Shown: positions 46,422-55,130 of the stretch, one piece after another
Numbering within the stretch: the first letter of the stretch is position 1
Layout of the letters: each line of letters begins with the position of its first letter
DNA from: an uncultured Eubacteriales bacterium
GTDB taxonomy: Bacteria > Bacillota > Clostridia > Oscillospirales > CAG-272
Reading direction: 5' to 3'
NCBI GenBank assembly: GCA_934446065.1
Contig: CAKSDP010000005.1
Location: 20,764-84,763, forward strand
Length of the DNA: 64,000 nucleotides
Made by a program: the position numbers and the translations under genes
Notes under the pieces: generated by a model
The model's input: only the letters and a program-made list of their open reading frames with translations
Told to the model about the DNA's origin: nothing
Database searches by the model: none

Positions 46422-49178
46422 TTATTTTTCTTCCGTGAGGACTGCGTCCTCTGATATGAGCTGCCAGTTTGATGAGTCCCAGATATTGTCGTGTACGGTG
46501 TACCACTTGCCGGGACGGAATGTGTTTCCGTCGTTCTCGGACGTGTTCCATATGTCGGACAGGAATATGTACTGATCGTGGAGCGTCTTGTCGGCGGAGT
46601 TTATCGCGTTTCCGGTGAACGGGTTTGTGGGGTTGTCGATCACGCCGTCTGTCGCAAGCGTGGGAACGTCGGCGTTCGTCATGAACTCATCGGAGAACGA
46701 GAACTCGGTCGCTCCGAAATCCTTGACCATCAGAAGCGGGTATACGTTCATGACGTTAAATCCGTCGGGATTGATCAGCTCCTCGAGCTGCTCCATGCTG
46801 TGACCGTGGTCGGACACGATGATGATGCGGGTGTTGTTCCACACACCGCAGTCTCTCATGTAATCGAACCATTCGCCGAGGCGGAGGAGGGACGCCATGT
46901 TCGCCTGATAGTGGATGAAGTCAACGCTTGATTCCATCTTCAGCGTGCGTCCGTCAAGCGTGAAGCGGTCGGAGTGAGATGCCTCGTATTCGGTGTTATC
47001 AACGGTGTCGGACGGGGTGTAGTCCGGCTCCGAGAGCATCATCGGTTCGTGCGTCGTGTCGTTCGTCATCATGAGGAAGTTGTTTGATTTTTCGGTCGAT
47101 ATCTTCGTGATGTTCGAAAGACTTGCGAGCACGTTGTACGGCTCCATGAACTCGCGGCTGAGCCCGGTGGATTTGTATGAGTCCTCAACTGTCTGACCGA
47201 CGTAGCTCTCGGTCTTGCCGAGATCGCCCTTGTTGTAGTTGCCGTAGTCGTACAGCGTCATCTGACAGAACAGCGGCGCCGCCTTTGTTATGCCGAAGCA
47301 GAAGAAGTTGCGCTTGTTGTTTTCGATCGCCTCACGCTTGAGGTCGGGATCGGTGAACTTGCCCTTCGTGATGTACTTGTGGATCGTCGGGTGATCATCG
47401 TAGATCGACAGATCGGGGATCCACTGGTATCCGGCGTAGGTCGGATCGAATACGGTTGAGTTGTAGCCGTTCTGATCGAACAGTACGGGCATCACCTTCA
47501 GCGACTCGTTCTGCTTCTCCATGAGAGACATATCCGAGCGGCTGTTCAGCTTTGCGGGAGTGTATTCGTATCCGCCGAACAGGGCGGGAGAGGCGAAGTT
47601 CGTTTTCTTTCCGAACGAGATCGTGTTCGAGTATACGGTGAAGCCTGCGAACTGCTCCTTAAGCTCGGGCTTTTCGTTGAATATGTACGGCATATATGCG
47701 CCCATGCCTCGGTCGAGCATCAGCACGATGACGTTCTTGCCCTTGCGGCTCATTGTGAACTCGGGCATCTCGTCCGCAGCGGCATTCGCGGTTTGCAGCG
47801 CCGATACGGATGATGCGATACCCGCAAGATTAACGCCGGACATACACATGAACGCGGCAACGCCTGCCGCAACGATCATCGTCATGTGGCGGCGGAGCTT
47901 TATCGCGAGGAATATGAGAAGTGCCGTGACCGCGCAGAGAACTGCGAGGTTTATTAGCTGATCGGACAGATCAAAGTTCAGTCCCTCGTCGTACTTGAGG
48001 TTTGCGCCGAGGTTTCCGAGGTCGCGCCCGAAGAACATATAGTTGACGGTCGATGCTCCGCACAGGACGAGCATTGCGCGGTCGAACCACACCTTCGACG
48101 ACGGTTTTGCAAGCCAGTAGAATATGCCCATCCAGATCACAAATGTGCCGACGGCAAAGCAGAATGCGCTTACGACGTACCACGTGGGATGGCAGAACAG
48201 CGTAAGATCAACAAACTCCTGCGGCGACGCCTTTATCATCGTCGAGGGGATCACGGCACCGGTGAGCACCGCCATGAATATCGCGCAGGTGATGAACAGC
48301 GCACGGTTCGGCTGAGCCTTGCGCTCCTTCGGGCTTTTCTTTGCGCGGCGGATGAGCTTTGTGAGAAGCGGGAGCTGGAGCAGCAGCGCACCCGCAATGA
48401 AGAAAGCGGTGCGTCTGAGCGTCGGCATATGGTAGAAGCCGATTCCGTACACAGCGGCGGCAATTCCGGCGACGGACGCCATGATGCGGAGAATTATGTC
48501 CGCGTGCTTCAGTTTATAGAATATCGTTTTTACAAGCGAGAACGCGTTGTTCAGCGTCCAGTAGAATACAAGTCCCGCAGGGGAGGTATACAGGAAGAAC
48601 AGGAAGAACACAGCCATCGAGTAGAGCTGTATTTTTGTCTTGAGAAGCGAGCCTTTGGTGAAGATGACGCACGAGATAAGGTTTATGAGCGTCATGATTA
48701 TCGGCAGGACATTTACGGTGTAGCCCGCGATCGTCAAAAGTCCGTCGGGGCGACCGAGGTCGGCAATGGGACCGAACGAAACTCCGTGAAGCAGCTGAAG
48801 TCCGGACAGGAAGCGGTACGCCGCAATGAAAAACGGGATCTCAAGGAAAAGCGACGTTGCGCCGCGCAGAACGTAGGTCGGCTTGTAGTTGTTCTGACGG
48901 TAGTACGTTTGCAGGATCATCATGCGTTCGTCACCGCGGAACGTTTTCTTTATGTGCGACACTCCATCGTGCAGACGAAGCTCCATGTCGCGCTCCTCCT
49001 CCTGCATCGCGTCTGCTCTGCGGTAGAGAGGGAGTACGAGGAAGTTCATCGCAAGGCTGAGCGCGATGATGGAGAGGCCGGGATCGCCGACGACTCTGTT
49101 GGCAATAGTGAATATAACTTCAAAAACGAGCTGGAGCGGCCGTATGAGAAGTGTTCCGAGAATGCTTGCAAATGACAT
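46422..49178 (-). CDS. YidC/Oxa1-like domain fused to a sulfatase-superfamily transferase
   Basis: A 918-residue protein. Residues about 1-225 look like a YidC/Oxa1 insertase core: SLAMNFLVLPLYRRADAMQ, a cytoplasmic helical hairpin (60-105), a central FLEIPFFIAAYRFL TM, and the late TSPAGLVFYWTLNNAFSLV. About 226-460 add further TMs (about eight). From about 478 an alkaline-phosphatase/sulfatase-type domain follows. It has metal-ligand Asp489 (MLDRGMG), a probable nucleophile Thr526 (KKTNFASP), THEP with His710 and DHGH at 790-793. Enzymes of this superfamily include LtaS and phosphoethanolamine transferases. It follows the glycerophosphotransferase gene with a TAATG stop-start overlap. A role in extracytoplasmic transfer of phosphoglycerol, phosphoethanolamine or phosphocholine is inferred. 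Confidence 0.9.
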   Translation of the reverse strand: MSFASILGTLLIRPLQLVFEVIFTIANRVVGDPGLSIIALSLAMNFLVLPLYRRADAMQEEERDMELRLHDGVSHIKKTFRGDERMMILQTYYRQNNYKPTYVLRGATSLFLEIPFFIAAYRFLSGLQLLHGVSFGPIADLGRPDGLLTIAGYTVNVLPIIMTLINLISCVIFTKGSLLKTKIQLYSMAVFFLFFLYTSPAGLVFYWTLNNAFSLVKTIFYKLKHADIILRIMASVAGIAAAVYGIGFYHMPTLRRTAFFIAGALLLQLPLLTKLIRRAKKSPKERKAQPNRALFITCAIFMAVLTGAVIPSTMIKASPQEFVDLTLFCHPTWYVVSAFCFAVGTFVIWMGIFYWLAKPSSKVWFDRAMLVLCGASTVNYMFFGRDLGNLGANLKYDEGLNFDLSDQLINLAVLCAVTALLIFLAIKLRRHMTMIVAAGVAAFMCMSGVNLAGIASSVSALQTANAAADEMPEFTMSRKGKNVIVLMLDRGMGAYMPYIFNEKPELKEQFAGFTVYSNTISFGKKTNFASPALFGGYEYTPAKLNSRSDMSLMEKQNESLKVMPVLFDQNGYNSTVFDPTYAGYQWIPDLSIYDDHPTIHKYITKGKFTDPDLKREAIENNKRNFFCFGITKAAPLFCQMTLYDYGNYNKGDLGKTESYVGQTVEDSYKSTGLSREFMEPYNVLASLSNITKISTEKSNNFLMMTNDTTHEPMMLSEPDYTPSDTVDNTEYEASHSDRFTLDGRTLKMESSVDFIHYQANMASLLRLGEWFDYMRDCGVWNNTRIIIVSDHGHSMEQLEELINPDGFNVMNVYPLLMVKDFGATEFSFSDEFMTNADVPTLATDGVIDNPTNPFTGNAINSADKTLHDQYIFLSDIWNTSENDGNTFRPGKWYTVHDNIWDSSNWQLISEDAVLTEEK

Positions 49179-50413
49179 TATTTATCCGCTCCTTTCTGTA
49201 TTTCGTCAAGCTTTGCGCAAATATAATCGGCAGCGCGGACAGCGCCCTCGCCGGGGTGCTCCCAAGTTTCGGCTCTCGCCTCGCGTCTGCCCTCGGCGTA
49301 TCTGGGATCGGTCAGACAAGCGTCGATCATCTCGCGCAGGTTTGACATATTGTCTGGGGTCAGTTTCTGTCCGATCCTCGGCAGCGCGGTGAACGTCCAG
49401 AAGGGAGTGTCAAGCCACCACGCGTCGTAGGGGCTTGAGTCAAACTCGGTGTCGGCGTAGATCACCGGCTTGTCGTAAACGAGCGAGAAATCGAAGATTA
49501 CGCCGGAGAAGTCGGAGATGAGGATGTCCGCGCGGCGGAGCACCTCATAGTTGTCGTTGTCGCGGTTCCATTCAAGCTGATCCGAATCCGGATATGCCTT
49601 CATTATGCGCTCGATCATGTCCTTTTCGGACGTGAAGGACTGCGGGTGCGGACGCACGATCACGTGGTAGCCCGTTGCGAGCAGCACGTCAAGTATCTTT
49701 TCGCCGTATTTCTTGAGGATGGCGCTCTCGCCCCACGAGGGAGCAAGGAGGATCGTGCGCTCGTGCTCGGGCAGAGGAGTGTCCGCCTTCAGGCGTGCGA
49801 GCATATCGTCCATGTAGGGTATGCCGATCTTGACGCATTCCTTCTCGGGCAGCCCGCGAAGCGACTCAAGCGCACGGATGTCGCGCACCTGATATTCGCC
49901 GGAGAGCAGCATCGCATCGTAGTAGTCGATACCGAACATACGGTAGCCGGTGACATCGCTTGCCGCGTGCAGCATATGTACGTAATAGCCGACTTCCTTT
50001 GAGCGCTTCCACTGGTATACGTCAAGTCCGGGCGTGGTGGAGAGAACGACCGACGCCGAAAGAAAGTTGAGCTTTGCAAACGCGCGGTTTCCCTCGCCGA
50101 TGAACTCGCCGTGTACGTGCTCAAGTCCGGATTCAAGGGCGGGGTCGTCGGGGGACGCAGTCATGTACGTTACATCGATACCGCGGCGGTCAAGCTCGCG
50201 GCAAACCGGACGGAAAACATTCCAGTACCGCTTGTCGTCAGAAAAAATGACAAGTCCGAGCTTGCCTGTGTCGGACTCGACCCTCTTTCCGCCGTGCAGG
50301 ATAAAGCGCAGCTTAACGAGCCACGACTTGAACAGATACATCACGGCGCTTATAATGCCGATCAGTATTGCAAACAGCATACTGCCCGTTCCCGGGTCTA
50401 TGTACAGCCTCAT
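49178..50413 (-). CDS. CDP-glycerol glycerophosphotransferase-family protein (TagB/TagF-like)
   Basis: A 411-residue enzyme with an N-terminal membrane segment (about 8-30, MLFAILIGIISAVMYLFKSW). The family's catalytic region has LLAPSWGESAIL, HVIVRPHPQS and DILISDFSGVIFDFSLVYDKPVIY. These match the glycerophosphotransferase fold that adds glycerol-phosphate from CDP-glycerol to teichoic-type chains. It starts the - strand operon. The membrane anchor is unusual, as TagB/F are commonly peripheral. Whether it primes or polymerises cannot be told. GGAG precedes the ATG; a strong promoter is at 50500-50528. Confidence 0.9.
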   Translation of the reverse strand: MRLYIDPGTGSMLFAILIGIISAVMYLFKSWLVKLRFILHGGKRVESDTGKLGLVIFSDDKRYWNVFRPVCRELDRRGIDVTYMTASPDDPALESGLEHVHGEFIGEGNRAFAKLNFLSASVVLSTTPGLDVYQWKRSKEVGYYVHMLHAASDVTGYRMFGIDYYDAMLLSGEYQVRDIRALESLRGLPEKECVKIGIPYMDDMLARLKADTPLPEHERTILLAPSWGESAILKKYGEKILDVLLATGYHVIVRPHPQSFTSEKDMIERIMKAYPDSDQLEWNRDNDNYEVLRRADILISDFSGVIFDFSLVYDKPVIYADTEFDSSPYDAWWLDTPFWTFTALPRIGQKLTPDNMSNLREMIDACLTDPRYAEGRREARAETWEHPGEGAVRAADYICAKLDEIQKGADK

Positions 50414-50499
50414 TATATGATAGGTCTCCTTTGTTTTTTGAGATGTTGTTGCAAGTGATTTCGGGTTTGCGCGTCGCTCTATAAAAGAACATTACATCT

Positions 50500-50528
50500 A
50501 TTATATACTATTTATATATTAATTGCAA
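50500..50528 (-). promoter_or_regulatory. Promoter of the teichoic/phosphocholine operon
   Basis: On the - strand TTGCAA (50523-50528), 17 bases, perfect TATAAT (50500-50505). Just downstream is AATGTTCTTTT (50483-50493 as its complement), which is near the eutH half-site but one base short. Confidence 0.65.
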
Positions 50529-50736
50529 CTTTTAGCGAGAAAAACGATCGCAAAAAAGACAAAAAATATGCAAAAATACGTAAAACATACCGTGTCTGCG
50601 AGCTGTCGTGGCGGCATTTTGCCTGCTTGATTTGTTTACAAATGCGGTGTATACTTTATGTATGCGCTCCGGAGGTGCCGTATACGGACGGCAGACACGG
50701 AGCTGCGGCACAAATGCAAGGGAAGGGATGACTGTA

Positions 50737-51585
50737 ATGAAGACAGGACTTATTCTTGAGGGCGGTGCCATGCGCGGGATGTTTACCGCAGGCGTGATGG
50801 ATGTGATGATGGAAAACGGGATACGGTTTGACGGGATCATCGGAGTTTCGGCGGGTGCCGCGTTCGGATGCAACTACAAGTCGGGGCAGATCGGGCGTGC
50901 GCTGCGCTATAATACGCGCTTCTGCCGCGACAAGCGGTATTGCTCCGTGCGCTCACTTTTGCAAAGCGGAGATATTTTCAATACGGAATTCTGCTACGGC
51001 GAGGTTCCGCTTAAATACGATGTGTTTGATTTTGATGCGTTCGAGCGCGATCCGGCAGAGTTCTACGTGGTTTGCACGGATGTTGACACCGGCAGACCAG
51101 TGTATCACAAATATACCGGCAGGTCGGATCACGGCTTTGACTGGATCCGCGCGTCCGCGTCGATGCCGCTCGTCTCAAATATAGTCGAGATCGATGGCGA
51201 ACGGCTGCTCGACGGTGGTATCGCCGATTCGATCCCCGTGAAATATTTTGAGGGGATAGGGTACGACCGGAACATCGTTGTGCTTACAAGACCGAAGGAC
51301 TACCGCAAGGGCGAGAATCGCGTAATGCCGCTCATCAGGCATAAATACAAGAGGTATCCTGCGCTCGTCCGCGCGATCGAGCGGCGTCACATCGTGTACA
51401 ACGAGACGCTTGATTACATCTGGAAAAAGGAAGCGGCGGGAGAGCTGTTCGTTCTCTGTCCCGATGAGCCTCTGCCGGTCGGGCGTATCGAGAAGGATCC
51501 CGACAAGCTCTGCACAGCATACGGTATCGGGCGCGAGGCGGCATCGGCGAAGCTGTCCGCAATAACGGATTTCCTCGGAAAATAA
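50737..51585 (+). CDS. Patatin-like phospholipase
   Basis: A 282-residue cytoplasmic or membrane-associated lipase. The oxyanion-hole motif is LILEGGAMRGMFTAG; the nucleophile Ser is in GVSAGA; and the catalytic Asp is in DGGIAD. The order and spacing match the bacterial YjjU/patatin family, which cleaves acyl chains from phospholipids or related lipids. The ATG at 50737 is chosen because the domain starts there and GGAAGGG lies about 9 bases upstream. Convergent with addA. Confidence 0.93.
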   Translation: MKTGLILEGGAMRGMFTAGVMDVMMENGIRFDGIIGVSAGAAFGCNYKSGQIGRALRYNTRFCRDKRYCSVRSLLQSGDIFNTEFCYGEVPLKYDVFDFDAFERDPAEFYVVCTDVDTGRPVYHKYTGRSDHGFDWIRASASMPLVSNIVEIDGERLLDGGIADSIPVKYFEGIGYDRNIVVLTRPKDYRKGENRVMPLIRHKYKRYPALVRAIERRHIVYNETLDYIWKKEAAGELFVLCPDEPLPVGRIEKDPDKLCTAYGIGREAASAKLSAITDFLGK

Positions 51586-51588
51586 ACG

Positions 51589-51621
51589 ATTCCGGCTGAC
51601 GTATTCGGCGTCAGCCGGAAT
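51589..51621. terminator. Convergent terminator between patatin gene and addA
   Basis: Perfect 13-bp stem ATTCCGGCTGACG/CGTCAGCCGGAAT with a 7-base loop and a T run after it. Confidence 0.85.
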
Positions 51622-51629
51622 TTTTTGTA

Positions 51630-54600
51630 TTATTTTGCATCTGCGAGCGTGTCGCCGAGCGGCATAGAATATATCAGAACCTCATCGGGCCGCCGTCCGA
51701 AAAGCCCCTCGCATACGAGTGCGTAGTATCCGAGCTGTCTGCGATGCCTGTTCCACAGCTTTTCCCTTGCGGCGTCCCTGTGACGCAGCTCGTAGTCTGT
51801 CAGGCGATCGGTCTTGTAGTCTGCAAGAACGAGACGACCGTCTGCGTCGGTGAACACTATGTCGATGACGCCCTGCGCCGTGACGGAGGTTCCTGCCGCT
51901 TCGAGAAGCTTTGCACGCTCGGGATCGCCCGTGAGCGTGTGCGCCGGGATCAGCGCGTTGAATCGGAATTCCCTGCGCACTTCTTTCGCATTCAGTATAC
52001 GATCGAAAAATGCGCTGCGGCGGAATTTTTCGATGTAGTCGAGGTTCGCGGCTTCGGCTTCCGCGTCTGAGAGAAATCCCGCATCGCGAAGGCGGCACAG
52101 CTCCGCACCGACGCCGTTATGGCGCAGCTTTTCAAAATTGCAGAACTGAAGTATCAGGTGCGCGGCGCTGCCCGCATCGGCGGGGGAGTACGCCGTGCCG
52201 CGTATGAACGCGGGCACCGATATTTCGGGTTCGTCATTCTCCTCGGGGAGTGCGGCAGAGGTGTCGTCCTCGTCGAGGATCTCCGGATACAGCTTTGATA
52301 TTGTGAGCTTCGACGGTATGCCGCGAAGAAAATCCGCCGGGTACCTGAACGAGAGCCTTTCTCGAAGGAGGTCGGCGAGCTTTTGAGCTTTGCCGTCGTC
52401 GGTCTCCTGCGCCGGAGCTGCCGCCGTGATCCCGTCGGAGGATGCGCGGGCAGCCTCAACGCGGATCTTCGCAAAGCTTCTGCCGAATGTGCAGAGCGCC
52501 GAGAGGATCGTCTCGATGTAGTTCTCGCGCGGCACGGAGTATGCCGAGGCGTATCTCGAATTCATGCGGCACCTTGCGAGAAGCCCGTCGGGATCCTTGT
52601 CCGTGCAGGTTACGATCAGCTGCTCGCGTGCGCGTGTCATCGCAACATACAGGATGCGCATATCTTCGGCTGCCGACTCGCTCTCCCTGCGGAGAAGCGC
52701 CGTGCGGCGCAGAATGTTGTCGCAGCGGACAAGTCCGGTACTGTCGCAGAGCTTCAGCGACGGTCCGTATCCGCGCTCTATCAGGATGGAGCGCCGTTTG
52801 TCGCTGCTGTTCTGAGCGCTGTTTGTCAGCGCAATGAAGCATACAGGAAACTCAAGCCCCTTTGATTTGTGTATCGTCATGATGGATACGCCGAGCGAAG
52901 ATGTGCCGCCGACGGATGCGATCTCGCTCCCGGCGGAGGAGATGTATCCGAGAAAATCGAACAGGCTTCCGCCGCGCCGCCGCGCAAGCTCGTAGAATTC
53001 GTCGATGGCGGGAGCGCCCGCCGCTTCAGCCATAAGAGCCGTGCGGATCTGCGGCATATTCCGCAGGCGGTCGATCACCGCAGCGCAGTCGAGCGTGACT
53101 GCGGCGGTGGACAGCTCATCTTCAAACGTGCGAAACGCGCGGCATTTTGCGATAAGCTGCGCCTGTTCTGCCGCACCGTCCTTCGAATCCGCTGCCGCCT
53201 TCACCGAGTGCCAGAGAAATTCGGCGGGGAACAGCTTTTTCAGTACGGCAATATCTCCGAGTGTGAAGCCGAACGCTGCCGAGCACATTGCTCCCGCGAG
53301 GTACGTGTCGCGCATGGGATTGTCAGCCGCGCGGAGCACGCACACGAAAAACAGTATTTCCGGCCGCTCAAACAGCGGCTGTGTGGTCTCGCTTTTGACC
53401 GGGATTCCGCGTCGCGCGAGGGCGGCGGCGAATTTTTCGCCCTTGCCTCCGGATACCTGCCGCATGAGGATCGCAATGTCCTCCGGACGGGTACCTGCGT
53501 CGATCATGGCGCGGATCCGCTTCGCGACGTATTCCGCCTCAATCGCGACCCTGTCAACTGTCTCGCCCTTTTCCGCGCTGTACGGAACGATGCAGACCTC
53601 GCACGGCTCGGCATCGTCACCTCTGCCGCAGCGCAGCAGATCGTCGTCGGAAAACGGGATCTGCCCGAATCTGAACATATACCGCGATACGGCGTTTGCG
53701 AAATCTATGACGGGCGCAGACGAGCGGAAGTTCTCGCTCATGAATATTGCCTGCCCGCCGTCGCCCTCCTGCCAACGTTCTCTGTATCCGGCGAAAACGG
53801 ACGGCTCGGCACCGCGAAAGCCGTAGATGCTCTGCTTTATGTCGCCGACGAGGAATTTGCCACACTTCGACGCAACGGCGGCAAATATCCTGTCCTGAAG
53901 GTCGTTTGTGTCCTGGTATTCGTCTATGAATACGTGAGTGTACCTGTCGGCGACGCTCTCGCCGTACGGTGTGAGTGTCCCGTCGGGCGATAGCACAAGC
54001 GATGATGCGATCTGCGAGAGATCGGAGAAGCTGACGACCCCGCGCCGCCGCTTGAGATAGGTGTAGTTGTCCCGGAATCTGTCAATAAGGCTTGCCGCCG
54101 CGCGGCACACGAGCGCCGTAGCCTTCATTACATCGGCGGTGAGCTTTGGGTCGGCTGAGAGATATTCCGCGTTTATTTTTTTGAGAAGCTCGGAAAGCTT
54201 CTTCCGTATTTCCTTGAAATACAGTGAGTCGTCGGTGTGGTTCTCGCTCTTGAGGCTGATATGAGTCGTCGGCGCGCCTTCAAGGCACAGACTGCGTACC
54301 GCGTCGCAGTCGCCCGCATCCGCCGCCGCTTTGAGTCTTTTGCAGTATTCGCTCATTTCGATTGCGGCGGGGACGTACTTGTTCTTCATGCATTCGTCGG
54401 CGCACATCCTGTCGGCGAGGTCTGCGGCTGCATCGGCGTAATGCCCCGCCGCGTCGGCGATGGTGCGGAGTATTACGCTTCCGTATCTTGTGGAAAGAAA
54501 ATCTTTGCCGCACGCTGCTTCAAGCTCGTCCGCCGAGCGGCGCAGCTCATCCGAGCCGATCCCGTAGCTTTCGACGGCGCGCTCGAATGAGAGCAGCTCC

Positions 54601-55130
54601 TCGTCAAGAAGATCTTCGTTTCTCGATCCGCCGAGCGCGTCGGCAAGCGCAAAAAAGCCGTCGGTCTCGTCGCCGCCCTCGGTGTCATAGAAGAAGCTGA
54701 CCGCCTCCTCCATCGCTTCGCGCCGCATCGACGAAAGCTCTGTCTCGTCGCCGACTCTGAAATCGGCTGCAAGCCCCGCCTCGGCGAACATCGGCCGCAC
54801 GATCGACAGGCAGAAGCTGTCGATCGTTGATATCTCGGCGCTTCCGACGAGCGAGAGCTGTTCTCTTATGTAGGCATCGTCCGGGGCGGCTTTTGCCGCA
54901 GCCGACAGCGCCGAGGATATTCGCTCGCGAAGCTCCACTGCCGCCGCCTTGGTAAACGTGACGATCAGCATTTTTGAGATGTCGGCGTGAGGCTCGCCGC
55001 AGATCAGCCGTATTATCCTTTCGGTCAGGGTCGCGGTCTTGCCCGATCCCGCTGCCGCAGATACGATGATGTTCCTCTCGCGGCTGCCGATCGCGGCTGT
55101 CTGCGCCGCAGTCCATTTTCGTTCAGCCAT
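51630..55130 (-). CDS. addA: ATP-dependent helicase/nuclease subunit A (AddA)
   Basis: An 1166-residue UvrD-type helicase with a RecB-type nuclease domain; with AddB it resects double-strand breaks for recombination at chi-like sites. Seen are the Q motif and Walker A VSAAAGSGKTATLTERI, motif II FIDEYQDTND, motif III GDIKQSIYGFR, motifs V and VI IMTIHKSKGLEFPV and LYVAMTRAREQL. The nuclease core near the end is GVIDIVFTDADGRLVLADYKTD. The ATG overlaps the end of addB by 8 bases, so translation is coupled. Confidence 0.96.
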   Translation of the reverse strand: MAERKWTAAQTAAIGSRERNIIVSAAAGSGKTATLTERIIRLICGEPHADISKMLIVTFTKAAAVELRERISSALSAAAKAAPDDAYIREQLSLVGSAEISTIDSFCLSIVRPMFAEAGLAADFRVGDETELSSMRREAMEEAVSFFYDTEGGDETDGFFALADALGGSRNEDLLDEELLSFERAVESYGIGSDELRRSADELEAACGKDFLSTRYGSVILRTIADAAGHYADAAADLADRMCADECMKNKYVPAAIEMSEYCKRLKAAADAGDCDAVRSLCLEGAPTTHISLKSENHTDDSLYFKEIRKKLSELLKKINAEYLSADPKLTADVMKATALVCRAAASLIDRFRDNYTYLKRRRGVVSFSDLSQIASSLVLSPDGTLTPYGESVADRYTHVFIDEYQDTNDLQDRIFAAVASKCGKFLVGDIKQSIYGFRGAEPSVFAGYRERWQEGDGGQAIFMSENFRSSAPVIDFANAVSRYMFRFGQIPFSDDDLLRCGRGDDAEPCEVCIVPYSAEKGETVDRVAIEAEYVAKRIRAMIDAGTRPEDIAILMRQVSGGKGEKFAAALARRGIPVKSETTQPLFERPEILFFVCVLRAADNPMRDTYLAGAMCSAAFGFTLGDIAVLKKLFPAEFLWHSVKAAADSKDGAAEQAQLIAKCRAFRTFEDELSTAAVTLDCAAVIDRLRNMPQIRTALMAEAAGAPAIDEFYELARRRGGSLFDFLGYISSAGSEIASVGGTSSLGVSIMTIHKSKGLEFPVCFIALTNSAQNSSDKRRSILIERGYGPSLKLCDSTGLVRCDNILRRTALLRRESESAAEDMRILYVAMTRAREQLIVTCTDKDPDGLLARCRMNSRYASAYSVPRENYIETILSALCTFGRSFAKIRVEAARASSDGITAAAPAQETDDGKAQKLADLLRERLSFRYPADFLRGIPSKLTISKLYPEILDEDDTSAALPEENDEPEISVPAFIRGTAYSPADAGSAAHLILQFCNFEKLRHNGVGAELCRLRDAGFLSDAEAEAANLDYIEKFRRSAFFDRILNAKEVRREFRFNALIPAHTLTGDPERAKLLEAAGTSVTAQGVIDIVFTDADGRLVLADYKTDRLTDYELRHRDAAREKLWNRHRRQLGYYALVCEGLFGRRPDEVLIYSMPLGDTLADAK

